Positions 27,560 to 35,898 of a stretch of DNA of 40,615 nt are shown here, piece by piece. The notes below the pieces were generated by a model. The model did no database searches and was not told the origin of the DNA. It worked only from the letters and a program-made list of their open reading frames with translations. The position numbers and the translations under genes were made by a program. Within the stretch, counting starts at the first letter, position 1, and every line of letters starts with the position of its first letter. Origin of the DNA: Pseudomonas tremae (lineage in GTDB: Bacteria; Pseudomonadota; Gammaproteobacteria; Pseudomonadales; Pseudomonadaceae). The stretch is taken from positions 1 to 40,615 of the forward strand of contig NZ_LJRO01000194.1 of assembly GCF_001401155.1 (NCBI RefSeq), read 5' to 3'.

Positions 27560-28729
27560 TTATGGCAGCGCCAGCCCGGCCTTGACGCGGTACTGGTTGC
27601 GGACCGGCGTTGCATATTGCTGGATAAGGTAAGGGCGGTGCTCAGGAGGCACACCTGCCAGTCGGCCGTCCCACTCGTCTCGGGCGCGCTCCAGCTCATC
27701 GGCCGGGAATAGAGCCTCTGCCTTTGGCACCTCTATCGCCGGATCGGCATCGTTCCATTGTGCATAAGCCAGGTAATGCACCGGAAAGAGTCGGTAGCCG
27801 CCGAGAATTTGCCGGTCCATTTCGATGGCCAATTGCTTGGTGTCCTCGAAATGCTCGGTTATCGGCGGTGCGAAGTTCACGTGTACCCGGCCCTTGTAGC
27901 CCGTGATTCCCAGCGCGATGCTGACATCGTCTTCGCCGGGCGTCTTGGCGTAGGAACCCGTCGTCGCCCGAATATAAAGCTCGCGGGCCTTGGCGCTGTC
28001 GCACGGATCGTACTCGTAGCTGATCGATACCGGGATCAGGTTAAGAGAGCGAATCACGTCGCCAAATGGTTCTTCCTTGCGGCTCATGTGGAACATCTTG
28101 AGGATCGCCGATTCGGTTCGGTCATCTCCGTCCTTCGCCCGCCCCTCAGCCTGAGCGATCCAGATCGACTGGCAATCCTTGGTGATCGAATGGTTGATGT
28201 AGGCCGACAACAGCTGGTAGGCCGCCATTTTCTCGCGGCGCCCGATGATTGAGCGATGCACGATGAAACTCTTGTTCAGGCGCATCAGGTCGCTGACAAA
28301 CGGCTTTTGCAGCAGGTTGTCGCCAATCGCAATACGCGGTGTAGGCAAGCCTGCGTGGTACACGGCATAGTTGACGAACGCCGGGTCCATCACGATATCG
28401 CGGTGGTTGGCCAGAAACAGATAGGCACAACCGGACTTGAGCTGCTCCACGCCGGTATAGGTCACGCCGTCGGTAGCGCGTTCGATGGTGTGGTCGACAT
28501 AGTATTCGACCTTGTCCTGCAGGGAGGCGACCGAGTCGATACCTGCGAACTCACGGCGCAGCTTGCGCGCCAGGGTAGGTTGCAGGATCCAGCCGAGTGC
28601 GCCCGCGAGGCGGGGGAAGCGGAATTTGGTCAGAATTGCGAGAAAGGCTTTGTCGCTCAGCAGGCGTGCCAAGACGGCGGGGACTTCTGCATCGTTGTAA
28701 GGTCGAATGGCATCGAATTCGCCCATCAT
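27560..28729 (-). CDS. 1-acylglycerol-3-phosphate-acyltransferase-like protein
   Basis: A 389-residue PlsC-superfamily acyltransferase with the HxxxxD motif in FLANHRDIVMDPAFVN and a downstream substrate-binding IWIAQAEGRAKDGDD (the EGxR-like block). The sequence looks mostly soluble, so it probably associates peripherally with the inner membrane and acylates a glycerolipid or related acceptor. Two adjacent ATGs (28729, 28726) follow AAGAGAG. It is single, divergent from the CPXCG gene. Confidence 0.85.
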   Translation of the reverse strand: MMGEFDAIRPYNDAEVPAVLARLLSDKAFLAILTKFRFPRLAGALGWILQPTLARKLRREFAGIDSVASLQDKVEYYVDHTIERATDGVTYTGVEQLKSGCAYLFLANHRDIVMDPAFVNYAVYHAGLPTPRIAIGDNLLQKPFVSDLMRLNKSFIVHRSIIGRREKMAAYQLLSAYINHSITKDCQSIWIAQAEGRAKDGDDRTESAILKMFHMSRKEEPFGDVIRSLNLIPVSISYEYDPCDSAKARELYIRATTGSYAKTPGEDDVSIALGITGYKGRVHVNFAPPITEHFEDTKQLAIEMDRQILGGYRLFPVHYLAYAQWNDADPAIEVPKAEALFPADELERARDEWDGRLAGVPPEHRPYLIQQYATPVRNQYRVKAGLALP

Positions 28730-28831
28730 GCTCTCTTGTCGGAAACGTGTAGGGTAAAAGAAGACAGTTTTGTTAAAACAGCCGTCTGAAGAATAGGCCA
28801 ATTATACGCATAACTGATCCCGGAGACCCTG

Positions 28832-29014
28832 ATGCAGGAATTACAGAGCTACGACTGCCCTTATTGCGGCGAACCTGTCGAGGCGGTGCTGGACTTGTCG
28901 GGTGGTGATCAGCAGTACATCGAGGACTGCCCGGTGTGTTGCCGCCCGATCATTTTCGATCTGCAGACCGATGGCCAGGACTGGAATCTGGATGTTCGCA
29001 GCGAGAACGAATGA
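28832..29014 (+). CDS. CPXCG-motif cysteine-rich protein
   Basis: A 60-residue zinc-ribbon protein with CPYCGEPVE at the start and CPVCCRPI in the middle, the CPXCG family of unknown role. Its stop overlaps the ATG of the DUF2007 gene as ATGA, so the two proteins are coupled and probably work together. Confidence 0.88.
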   Translation: MQELQSYDCPYCGEPVEAVLDLSGGDQQYIEDCPVCCRPIIFDLQTDGQDWNLDVRSENE

Positions 29015-29274
29015 TGCAGAAAATCTACGAGCCCGAGAACCTGATGGAGGCCGAATTGCTGCAGACAATGCTCGCCAGTGAGGGCATCAGGGCGCATCTG
29101 GCCGGCCGTGACCTGCTCGGTGCGATGGGCGAGCTGCCAGGGCTTGGGCTTCTGGCAATCAAGGTGGAAGATGCGCAGGTCGAACGGGCGCGTGAGCTGA
29201 TCACTGCGTACAATAGCGCTTCGCCCGTGTCTGGCGATGAGCCGGATGATTTTCCCGATGTACTGGTGTGCTGA
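29011..29274 (+). CDS. DUF2007 family protein
   Basis: An 87-residue protein beginning MQKIYEPENLMEAELLQTMLASEGI, with the family stretch GLGLLAIKVEDAQVERARELI, matching DUF2007 (a predicted small signal-transducing/regulatory domain). The ATG at 29011 overlaps the CPXCG stop; a second ATG follows at 29014. Function not known. Confidence 0.87.
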   Translation: MMQKIYEPENLMEAELLQTMLASEGIRAHLAGRDLLGAMGELPGLGLLAIKVEDAQVERARELITAYNSASPVSGDEPDDFPDVLVC

Positions 29275-29303
29275 GCACCCTCAAAAGAGTCTGATTAGCC
29301 CCC

Positions 29304-29933
29304 ATGTGTGGACGCTTCGCCCTGTTTCGCTGGACCCCTGCCTTTGCTGCCTTGCCCGGTTTTCCGGCTGACCAGAAGGCGCAATGGAACATTTCGCCAG
29401 CGGACTGGGTGTTGATCATGCGCGCTGCCGAAAACGATCAGGGGATAGAACTGGTTCGAGCCCGTTGGGGTTTGACCCCGGCCTGGCTCACCGACTTGTC
29501 GAAAACTCCCGCTCATGCGCGTGCCGAAACCGTCGCCGAGCAGCCGATGTTTCGCGACGCATTTGCCCACCGCCGCTGCCTGCTCCCGGCCAATGGTTTT
29601 TACGAGTGGCGTGGCACAGTGCGCAAGCGCCCGTTCTGGCTGACGCCGGGCGAGGGCGCCGCGTTGTTTTTTGCTGCTATCTGGGAAGCATATCCGGTGC
29701 AGGGGCACACGTATCTGAGTGTGGCTGTGGTCACCCAGGCCGCCGCGACCCAGCGCCGTCCGCTGATCCTGGATGCCAAAGGCCAGAAAGACTGGCTGGC
29801 TGCCGACACTCCGCTCCCGACCCTTCAGGCGTTGCTGGCCGCGCCGCAGCTTGCCCTCAGAGAACGTCCCTTGGCGAACCTGGTCAACGACCCCAAGCTC
29901 GACGCCCCCGAATGCCTGACTCCCTTGAGTTAG
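29304..29933 (+). CDS. SRAP/YedK-like protein with altered active site
   Basis: A 209-residue SOS-response-associated-peptidase family protein. In YedK/HMCES, Cys2 forms a covalent cross-link with abasic sites in single-stranded DNA. Kept here are Cys2 (MCGRFALF), the ARAET block and Glu101 in NGFYEW. Changed: the Asn of the NARxE block is His (AHARAE, residue 71), and the region that normally carries the HxRMP histidine reads TQAAATQRRPLIL with no His and a short deletion. It may bind the abasic site but resolve it differently, or have a new role. The gene stands alone after the DUF2007 gene. Confidence 0.88.
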   Translation: MCGRFALFRWTPAFAALPGFPADQKAQWNISPADWVLIMRAAENDQGIELVRARWGLTPAWLTDLSKTPAHARAETVAEQPMFRDAFAHRRCLLPANGFYEWRGTVRKRPFWLTPGEGAALFFAAIWEAYPVQGHTYLSVAVVTQAAATQRRPLILDAKGQKDWLAADTPLPTLQALLAAPQLALRERPLANLVNDPKLDAPECLTPLS

Positions 29934-30117
29934 GCGAGCAGGGCTAAAAGCGGCGAATAAAACAAATCCGATATCCGCCTCGAAGCGCATCTGATACAAA
30001 CGTGCACACACGTCCGGGAACCTTCCACCTCTCTCGAAACCGAACATGCCATTTGGTCTGTATCTGGCGCGGAGGTCTGCCCCGGGAATGACCGTTTCAC
30101 AAACAAGGAGATTCACC

Positions 30118-30936
30118 ATGCGTCAGTCATTTGCCCTCTGTGCCTTGAGCGCTGCGTTGCTGCTCGGCGGGTGCCAGGCAGTCAATACCACCAGTGGCGA
30201 CTCGGTCGGTGTGGAGCGCAAACAGTACATGTTCAGCATGCTTTCCACCGATGAAGTCAACAAGATGTACGCTCAGTCCTATCAGCAGACGGTGGGTGAG
30301 GCGACCAGCAAAGGTATCCTCGATACCACCAGCGCCAACGCCAAACGTGTCCACGCCATTGCGGATCGGCTGATTGCCCAGGCCCCGAAACTGCGGCCCG
30401 ACTCGGCGCAATGGAAGTGGGAAGTCAACCTGATCAAAAGTGACGAGCTGAACGCCAACTGCGGCCCTGGTGGCAAGATCTTCGTTTACACCGGTCTTAT
30501 CGACACCCTGAAACTGACTGACGATGAACTTGCGGCTGTCATGGGCCACGAGATTGCTCATGCCCTGCGCGAGCATGGCCGCGAAGCGATGTCCAAGGCA
30601 TACGGTGTGGCGATGGCCAAGCAGGGTGCTGGCGCCTTGTTGGGGCTTGGTCAGGACAGCCTGGCGCTGGCCGACACCGTGGTGAACTACAGCCTGACGC
30701 TGCCCAACAGCCGCAGTAACGAAAACGAAGCCGACCTGATTGGTCTGGAGCTGGCCGCGCGTGCCGGTTACAACCCTAACGCCGCCATTACCCTGTGGCA
30801 GAAAATGACTCAGAACTCAGGCGGTTCGCAGCCCGAATTCATGAGCACTCACCCGGCGTCGGAAAGTCGTATTTCTTCACTGCAGGCGGCGATCCCCAAA
30901 GTGATGCCGCTGTATCAGCAGGCTGCCAAGTCCTGA
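30118..30936 (+). CDS. M48 family lipoprotein metallopeptidase
   Basis: A 272-residue zinc metalloprotease: lipoprotein signal with lipobox LLGGC (C19), the zinc site HEIAH at 144-148 and the third-ligand block SNENEADLIGLELAA. Resembles the LoiP/YcaL/YggG outer-membrane-associated proteases involved in envelope quality control. The start at 30118 follows AAGGAG; an upstream in-frame ATG at 30046 would mask the signal peptide. Confidence 0.93.
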   Translation: MRQSFALCALSAALLLGGCQAVNTTSGDSVGVERKQYMFSMLSTDEVNKMYAQSYQQTVGEATSKGILDTTSANAKRVHAIADRLIAQAPKLRPDSAQWKWEVNLIKSDELNANCGPGGKIFVYTGLIDTLKLTDDELAAVMGHEIAHALREHGREAMSKAYGVAMAKQGAGALLGLGQDSLALADTVVNYSLTLPNSRSNENEADLIGLELAARAGYNPNAAITLWQKMTQNSGGSQPEFMSTHPASESRISSLQAAIPKVMPLYQQAAKS

Positions 30937-30989
30937 TTGAATGATTGTCCTGCGCTGCGGCATTCGCCGCAGCGTCCTTGCAGTGCCGA

Positions 30990-31574
30990 TCAAACCCAGC
31001 CGCTGACCTGCATCGCCTTGTAGACAGCCACCAGTGCCAATACGAAAAACGCGCACGCCGCCAGACGGCGGATCAGCGTCAGCGGCAACTTGTCGGCTGC
31101 AAAATTACCCGCCAGAACTACCGGGACATTGGCCAGCAGCATGCCGATGGTGGTGCCGAGAATGACCAGCCACAGGTGCGAATATTGCGCCGCCAGCATG
31201 ACGGTGGCGATCTGCGTCTTGTCGCCTATCTCGGCGATGAAGAACGTTATCAGCGTGGTCATGAACGGGCCGAATTTTCGCGCTGTGCTGGCCTCGTCAT
31301 CGTCCATCTTGTCCGGGACCAGTGTCCACAGCGCCGTGGCGGTAAAGCTGGCGGCAAGAATCCAGTGCAGGACTGCGTCGGAAAGGAACGTGCTGAACCA
31401 GGCGCCCACAGCGCCAGCTGCCGCATGATTGGCCAGTGTCGCGGCGACAATGCCGGCGATGATCGGCCAGGGTTTGCGAAAGCGTGCGGCGAGAACAAGC
31501 GCTAGCAGCTGCGTCTTGTCACCGATTTCGGCGAGTGCGACGACAGCGGTGGGGACCAAAAATGATTCCAGCAT
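30990..31574 (-). CDS. GDT1/TMEM165-type manganese exporter
   Basis: A 194-residue integral membrane protein (about six helices) of the UPF0016/GDT1 family with two copies of the ExGDKT motif (ALAEIGDKTQLLAL and FIAEIGDKTQIATV), the cation site. Bacterial members (such as MneA) export Mn2+. The ATG follows AAGGA. The leader carries a yybP-ykoY-type riboswitch, which strongly supports manganese-dependent expression. Confidence 0.95.
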   Translation of the reverse strand: MLESFLVPTAVVALAEIGDKTQLLALVLAARFRKPWPIIAGIVAATLANHAAAGAVGAWFSTFLSDAVLHWILAASFTATALWTLVPDKMDDDEASTARKFGPFMTTLITFFIAEIGDKTQIATVMLAAQYSHLWLVILGTTIGMLLANVPVVLAGNFAADKLPLTLIRRLAACAFFVLALVAVYKAMQVSGWV

Positions 31575-31580
31575 CAGGAT

Positions 31581-31652
31581 TCCTTGGGGGCGGGTCGACA
31601 CGGCTATGACACGTACAGCCTTCCCGCCCCGGGTAAGGTGTTCGTGTCATAG
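31581..31652 (-). promoter_or_regulatory. expression platform of the Mn2+ riboswitch
   Basis: Two helices overlap in order: CTATGACACG (31652-31643) pairs with CGTGTCATAG (31613-31604), and GGGGCGGG (31630-31623) pairs with CCCGCCCC (31594-31587), which ends just before the AAGGA ribosome site (31585-31581). Because they interleave, forming one should oppose the other. This suggests translational control, with the aptamer's 3' side deciding between the two; there is no T-run for termination. Confidence 0.65.
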
Positions 31653-31782
31653 GTCTGGTCAAACCACTGATCCGTCTGAGCGGATTCCGGGTCGCACGTA
31701 CCATGGTCTGAGGACCAAGTATGTTGATACGTGCCGGACGAGCATGGCGCTCGTGGGAGACTACTCCCCTAGGACGGAGCGG
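31625..31782 (-). ncRNA. yybP-ykoY manganese riboswitch
   Basis: The minus-strand leader of the GDT1 gene contains the aptamer core GGGGAGTAG (31769-31761) and, after a first hairpin, ATCAACATACT (31728-31718), the two conserved internal-loop strands that form the Mn2+ site in yybP-ykoY RNAs. It closes with GACCAGACCTATGAC. The same layout is seen upstream of mntP and alx in E. coli. The last part (CTATGACACG, 31652-31643) can also pair with downstream sequence, giving a switch that controls the exporter. Confidence 0.88.
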
Positions 31783-31821
31783 ATTCTGCCTTCGCGAATA
31801 CGTTTGGGCAAGCGCTTATTT

Positions 31822-32820
31822 TCAAGAGCGTTTGGCGCTGTAGATCTTGAAACCATTGCCTTGAGCCTTGACGTGGCAGAACCCTACATGCTCTTCGATC
31901 AGTGGCTGATAACGCAGAAAGTTATTCGCAACCACGCGCAGTTCGCCACCTGATTTCAGATGTTGGCGTGCTTTTCTCAGCAGGTTTTCTGTTGCCATGT
32001 AGTCGGTATGCACCCCGACATGGAACGGTGGATTGCTCAAAATGGTGTTCAAACCCATCGGTGCGGCATCGATTCCGTCCCCGGTCAGGACTTGTGCTTC
32101 CAGGCCATTGGCGGCAAGGGTCAAGCGCACACTGGCGGTGGCGAATGCATCCACGTCGAGCATGATCACTTCGTTGTGCGGGTAGCGGCGCTTGACCGCT
32201 GCGCCGAGCACGCCGGCGCCACAACCGAAGTCGAGCAGGTTGCCACTGGGCAGTTTGTCGATGTTTTCCAGCAAGAGCGCCGAGCCACGATCAAGACGAC
32301 CATGACTGAACACGCCCGGCAGGCTGACGACTGTCAAAGGGCCATCCTGCAGTTCGATATGGTAGGGCTTGGCGAGGCTTTCCAGTGCAACGGCTTGCGG
32401 GGCGTGTTCGACGGTGACCTGCCAGAGCTGGCAGTGGCGGGCGCTGTCGAGTTTGCGCGCGCGTCCGAAGGGGCTGAGTTGTTTGGCGGCGGCTTCGATC
32501 CCGCCACGTTTTTCACCGACCAGAAACAATTCACGTCCGTCGAGGCGGGCGGCTAGCGCGTTAAGCAGGTAATCGGTCAGGTCACGGGCTTTGGGCAGAA
32601 ACAGTACGGCGGCATCAAAAGCAGCCTGTGGAACCTCGACGCCGAAATCGACGCGCCCCTCGAAACGCGCGTCCAGCGCAGCTTGATCGCCCGCATGCCA
32701 GCACCATCCACGCGCATCCGGCAGTTTTCCGAGCAGGTCGTCGGCGGGCAAGCCGACCAGCAACAGCGGGCCTTGAAACAGCTCGGGCTGACGGAGTAAC
32801 ACTTCACTGCGCGGGTCCAT
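31822..32820 (-). CDS. rsmC: 16S rRNA (guanine-1207-N2)-methyltransferase
   Basis: A 332-residue protein with a degenerate N-terminal methyltransferase-like domain and a catalytic C-terminal domain: SAM motif [15 protein letters not shown] and the catalytic [12 protein letters not shown]. This is the RsmC architecture; it methylates G1207 of 16S rRNA in the 30S subunit. The stop lies about 40 bp before the riboswitch, so the promoter of the exporter gene probably overlaps the rsmC 3' end. Confidence 0.94.
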   Translation of the reverse strand: MDPRSEVLLRQPELFQGPLLLVGLPADDLLGKLPDARGWCWHAGDQAALDARFEGRVDFGVEVPQAAFDAAVLFLPKARDLTDYLLNALAARLDGRELFLVGEKRGGIEAAAKQLSPFGRARKLDSARHCQLWQVTVEHAPQAVALESLAKPYHIELQDGPLTVVSLPGVFSHGRLDRGSALLLENIDKLPSGNLLDFGCGAGVLGAAVKRRYPHNEVIMLDVDAFATASVRLTLAANGLEAQVLTGDGIDAAPMGLNTILSNPPFHVGVHTDYMATENLLRKARQHLKSGGELRVVANNFLRYQPLIEEHVGFCHVKAQGNGFKIYSAKRS

Positions 32821-32870
32821 GGACTGGCTCCTGAAAAAGCGCGCAGTCTAACAGGATACGGCGGGGCAAA

Positions 32871-33001
32871 CGCAGAGCGTCCAGAACGGCATGCCGACGC
32901 TTAGCGTCACACGACAGGCGTCCGAAATAACGTCGCACGATAGTAGAGGTTATCGTTCCTCACGCTCAGCGGGGGAATACCGTTCACGACGCTCTGCGTC
33001 G
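32871..33001. repeat. inverted pair of the dispersed repeat (copies 3 and 4)
   Basis: A degenerate direct copy (CGCAGAGCGTCCAGAACGGC, from 32871) is followed by an inverted copy at 32951-33001, whose minus strand reads CGACGCAGAGCGTCGTGAAC and ends GAACGATA. The pair can fold as one long imperfect stem. It occupies most of the 261-bp gap between the divergent rsmC and LysE-type genes. Confidence 0.8.
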
Positions 33002-33081
33002 CAAAAAGGCTGGCACCTTTTAGGCAGGCATCAGACAGCGTAATCTGCCGAGTCAGACTTGAACCCTCCAGGAGGTCCCAC

Positions 33082-33714
33082 ATGTATTTGGCAGAATTTC
33101 TCACCGTCGCGCTAATCCACCTGCTGGCCGTCGCCAGTCCCGGCCCCGACTTCGCGGTCGTGGTGCGGGAAAGCGTGACGCACGGGCGCAAGGCGGGCAC
33201 CTGGGCGGCGCTTGGCGTTGGCTCGGCCATCTTCCTGCATGTGGGTTATTCGTTGCTGGGCATCGGGATTATCGTTTCCCAGTCCATCGTGCTGTTCAAC
33301 GCTCTGAAGTGGGCTGCCGCCGCGTACCTGCTGTACATCGGCATCAAGGCCCTGCGCGCCAAACCGGCTGCGGCGAATGACGAGGCGTTGACCAAGGCCG
33401 TCCTTGGCGAGCGCACCGCTCGCGGCGCCTACATCAGTGGCTTTGTCACCAATGGCCTGAACCCCAAGGCGACGCTGTTTTTTCTGTCGCTGTTTACCGT
33501 GGTGATCAACCCGCACACGCCGCTGCTGGTGCAGGGCGGCTATGGCGTTTACCTCGCGATAGCAACGGCCTTCTGGTTCTGCCTTGTGGCGCGGCTGTTC
33601 AGTCAGGCGCGGGTGCGTGCCGGTTTCGCGCGCATGGGGCACTGGTTCGACCGAATCATGGGCGGTGTACTGGTCGCGCTGGGGATCAAGCTGGCACTCA
33701 CCGAGGTGCATTGA
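33082..33714 (+). CDS. LysE/RhtB-family amino acid exporter
   Basis: A 210-residue membrane protein with six predicted helices; the start HLLAVASPGPDFAVVVRESVTHGRKAG is the LysE/RhtB signature, and SGFVTNGLNPKATLFFLSLF is the second conserved block. Members export amino acids such as threonine, homoserine or lysine; the substrate here is unknown. The ATG follows AGGAGG, an excellent ribosome site. Confidence 0.93.
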   Translation: MYLAEFLTVALIHLLAVASPGPDFAVVVRESVTHGRKAGTWAALGVGSAIFLHVGYSLLGIGIIVSQSIVLFNALKWAAAAYLLYIGIKALRAKPAAANDEALTKAVLGERTARGAYISGFVTNGLNPKATLFFLSLFTVVINPHTPLLVQGGYGVYLAIATAFWFCLVARLFSQARVRAGFARMGHWFDRIMGGVLVALGIKLALTEVH

Positions 33715-33729
33715 AACGTACAGGCCAGA

Positions 33730-33778
33730 GGGCCTTCGTCTCTCGGGGCGCAGGCCGGGCCGCTGCGCCCGAAGGCCC
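33730..33778 (+). terminator. long GC-rich hairpin after the LysE-type gene
   Basis: Outer arms GGGCCTTC and GAAGGCCC and inner arms GGGCGCAG and CTGCGCCC pair perfectly, with an 8-base bulge on the left and a 9-base loop. No T-run follows, so it could be a weak terminator or a processing/stabilising structure before the acyl-CoA ligase gene. Confidence 0.5.
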
Positions 33779-33907
33779 ATTCGAGGCAGCATAACGTCAG
33801 GTCGATGCTCTTCAAAAAATCATACCTTTGAGCGATTCCGATGGCAGCCGACGGCTCTAGAGTCCATATTTCCAGCCTTGCCCGTGGACTTTGAAAAAGG
33901 TACCCAT

Positions 33908-35590
33908 ATGTTACAGACTCGCGTTCTTCCGCCAGCCGATGGCGCTTACCAGTACCCTCTGTTGATCAAACGCCTGTTGTTGTCCGGCAGCCGTTATGAA
34001 AAGACGCGTGAAATTGTCTACCGTGATTCCGTTCGCTACACCTATGCGACGCTCAACGAGCGCATCTGCCGCCTGGCCAACGCACTGACTGCCGCAGGTG
34101 TCAAAGCCGGCGATACGGTGGGCGTCATGGACTGGGACAGCCACCGTTATCTGGAGTGCATGTTCGCGATTCCGATGATTGGTGCGGTGATTCATACCGT
34201 CAACGTTCGGCTCTCTGCGGAGCAAATCGCCTACACCATCAATCATGCTGATGACCGCCTGTTGCTGATCAACAGTGAGTTCGTGGGGCTTTACCAGGCG
34301 ATGTCTGGACACCTGAGCACCGTCGAAAAGACCCTGTTGCTGACCGATCAGCCGGAAAAGACCGCCGAGCTGCCCAATCTGATTGGCGAGTATGAAGCGT
34401 TACTGGCTGCAGCCAGCCCCACCTACGAATTCGAGGATTTCGACGAGCATTCGGTCGCGACCACGTTTTATACCACTGGCACCACCGGCAATCCCAAGGG
34501 CGTCTATTTCACCCACCGCCAACTGGTCCTGCACACGCTGGGCGTGGCAACCATCATGGGTTGCATCGACAGCACCCGGCTGCTCGGCACCGATGATGTC
34601 TACATGCCCATTACGCCGATGTTCCACGTGCATGCCTGGGGCATTCCGTATGCAGCGACCATGCTGGGCCTCAAACAGGTCTACCCAGGCCGTTATGAGC
34701 CTGAGTTGCTGGTAGAGCTGTGGCGCCGAGAGAAGGTCACTTTTTCGCATTGTGTGCCGACCATCCTGCAAATGCTGCTCAACGCCAAGTCTGCTCAGGA
34801 CGTCGATTTCGGCGGCTGGAAAATCGTCATTGGCGGCAGCTCACTGAACCGCAGCCTGTATCAGGCGGCCAAGGCCAAGGGCATTCAGCTCACTGCCGCC
34901 TATGGCATGTCGGAAACCGGCCCCCTGATTTCAGTGGCGCACATCAACGAAGAGCTGAAGGCCGGCAGTGAAGACGAGCAGATAACCTACCGAATCAAGG
35001 CTGGCGTTCCGGGGATGCTGGTAGATGCTGCGATCATCGATCAGCAAGGTAATTTTCTCCCGGCCGATGGCGAAACCCAGGGCGAACTGGTGCTGCGCGC
35101 ACCGTGGCTGACCGAAAGCTATTTCCGTGAACCCGAGAAAGGTGCCGAACTGTGGGCGGGCGGATGGTTGCGCACGGGCGATGTGGCCACGCTGGACGGC
35201 ATGGGGTTCATCGATATTCGAGATCGTATCAAGGACGTTATCAAGACCGGAGGCGAGTGGATCTCTTCTCTGGAACTCGAGGATTTGTGCAGCCGACATC
35301 CTGCGGTTCGCGAGGTCGCGGTGGTGGGAATAGCCGATCCGCAATGGGGCGAACGACCCTTCGCCTTGCTGGTGATTCGTGACGGTCATCAGCTGGATGC
35401 CAAGGGGCTGAAAGAGCATCTCAAGCCTTTTGTCGAGCAAGGTCACATCAATAAGTGGGCCATTCCCGGCCAGATCGCGCTTGTTACGGAAATTCCCAAG
35501 ACCAGCGTCGGCAAGCTTGATAAAAAGCGCATGCGTCTGGATATCGCAGACTGGCAAAATAACAACAGCGCGTTTCTTTCCAGCCTTTGA
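33908..35590 (+). CDS. fatty acyl-CoA ligase (AMP-forming)
   Basis: A 560-residue acyl-adenylating enzyme: P-loop-like TFYTTGTTGNPKGVYFTH, ITPMFHVHAWG, the AYGMSETGP adenine motif, GGWLRTGDVATLD and the C-terminal catalytic Lys region (TSVGKLDKKRMR). It resembles the AlkK/medium- to long-chain ligases that activate imported fatty acids. The start at 33908 follows AAAAAGG; the frame is open further upstream only by chance. It lies ahead of the DUF1302/DUF1329 pair on the same strand, separated by 308 bp. Confidence 0.93.
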   Translation: MLQTRVLPPADGAYQYPLLIKRLLLSGSRYEKTREIVYRDSVRYTYATLNERICRLANALTAAGVKAGDTVGVMDWDSHRYLECMFAIPMIGAVIHTVNVRLSAEQIAYTINHADDRLLLINSEFVGLYQAMSGHLSTVEKTLLLTDQPEKTAELPNLIGEYEALLAAASPTYEFEDFDEHSVATTFYTTGTTGNPKGVYFTHRQLVLHTLGVATIMGCIDSTRLLGTDDVYMPITPMFHVHAWGIPYAATMLGLKQVYPGRYEPELLVELWRREKVTFSHCVPTILQMLLNAKSAQDVDFGGWKIVIGGSSLNRSLYQAAKAKGIQLTAAYGMSETGPLISVAHINEELKAGSEDEQITYRIKAGVPGMLVDAAIIDQQGNFLPADGETQGELVLRAPWLTESYFREPEKGAELWAGGWLRTGDVATLDGMGFIDIRDRIKDVIKTGGEWISSLELEDLCSRHPAVREVAVVGIADPQWGERPFALLVIRDGHQLDAKGLKEHLKPFVEQGHINKWAIPGQIALVTEIPKTSVGKLDKKRMRLDIADWQNNNSAFLSSL

Positions 35591-35898
35591 CGCCGGTGTC
35601 AGCCGTAGCTGCTGGTGCGGCGCGTGTCTGCGCCGCAGGTTCTGATCGGTGACTTGCCAAATTTTCAATTTCAGCCATCCTCCCCGCCATACGCTTTGCG
35701 TGCCTTCCCGGAAACGGGCGGGCCAGACGCGCTGGTCCTGCAAATCACACTTTAGAGTGATCTAGTGGCCAGCCCTGCTGGCTATAGTCGGCACAGGGAA
35801 CGAGCAAGAGCGGACCTGGCAACGTGAGTTGATTCGATGACCGAGTCGGTTTTGAGTTATCCCACGGCCATAACAATAAAACACACGGAGTAGCGTCG
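35591..35898 (+). promoter_or_regulatory. intergenic region before the DUF1302 gene
   Basis: It begins with a GC-rich hairpin (TGCGGCGC/GCGCCGCA, 35616-35637), possibly ending the acyl-CoA ligase transcript. Near its middle two palindromes lie close together: ATCACACTTTAGAGTGAT (35744-35761, imperfect) and GCCAGC-CCT-GCTGGC (35768-35782). They are candidate regulator sites for the DUF1302-DUF1329 unit. ACGGAG precedes the DUF1302 ATG. Confidence 0.5.

Noticed and set aside
30945..31505. 186-codon plus-strand frame opposite the GDT1 gene
   Set aside because: The minus strand has two ExGDKT motifs, a ribosome site and a riboswitch; the plus-strand frame has none.
34931..35743. 270-codon minus-strand frame across the acyl-CoA ligase gene
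   Set aside because: Antisense shadow; the plus strand carries all ligase motifs.
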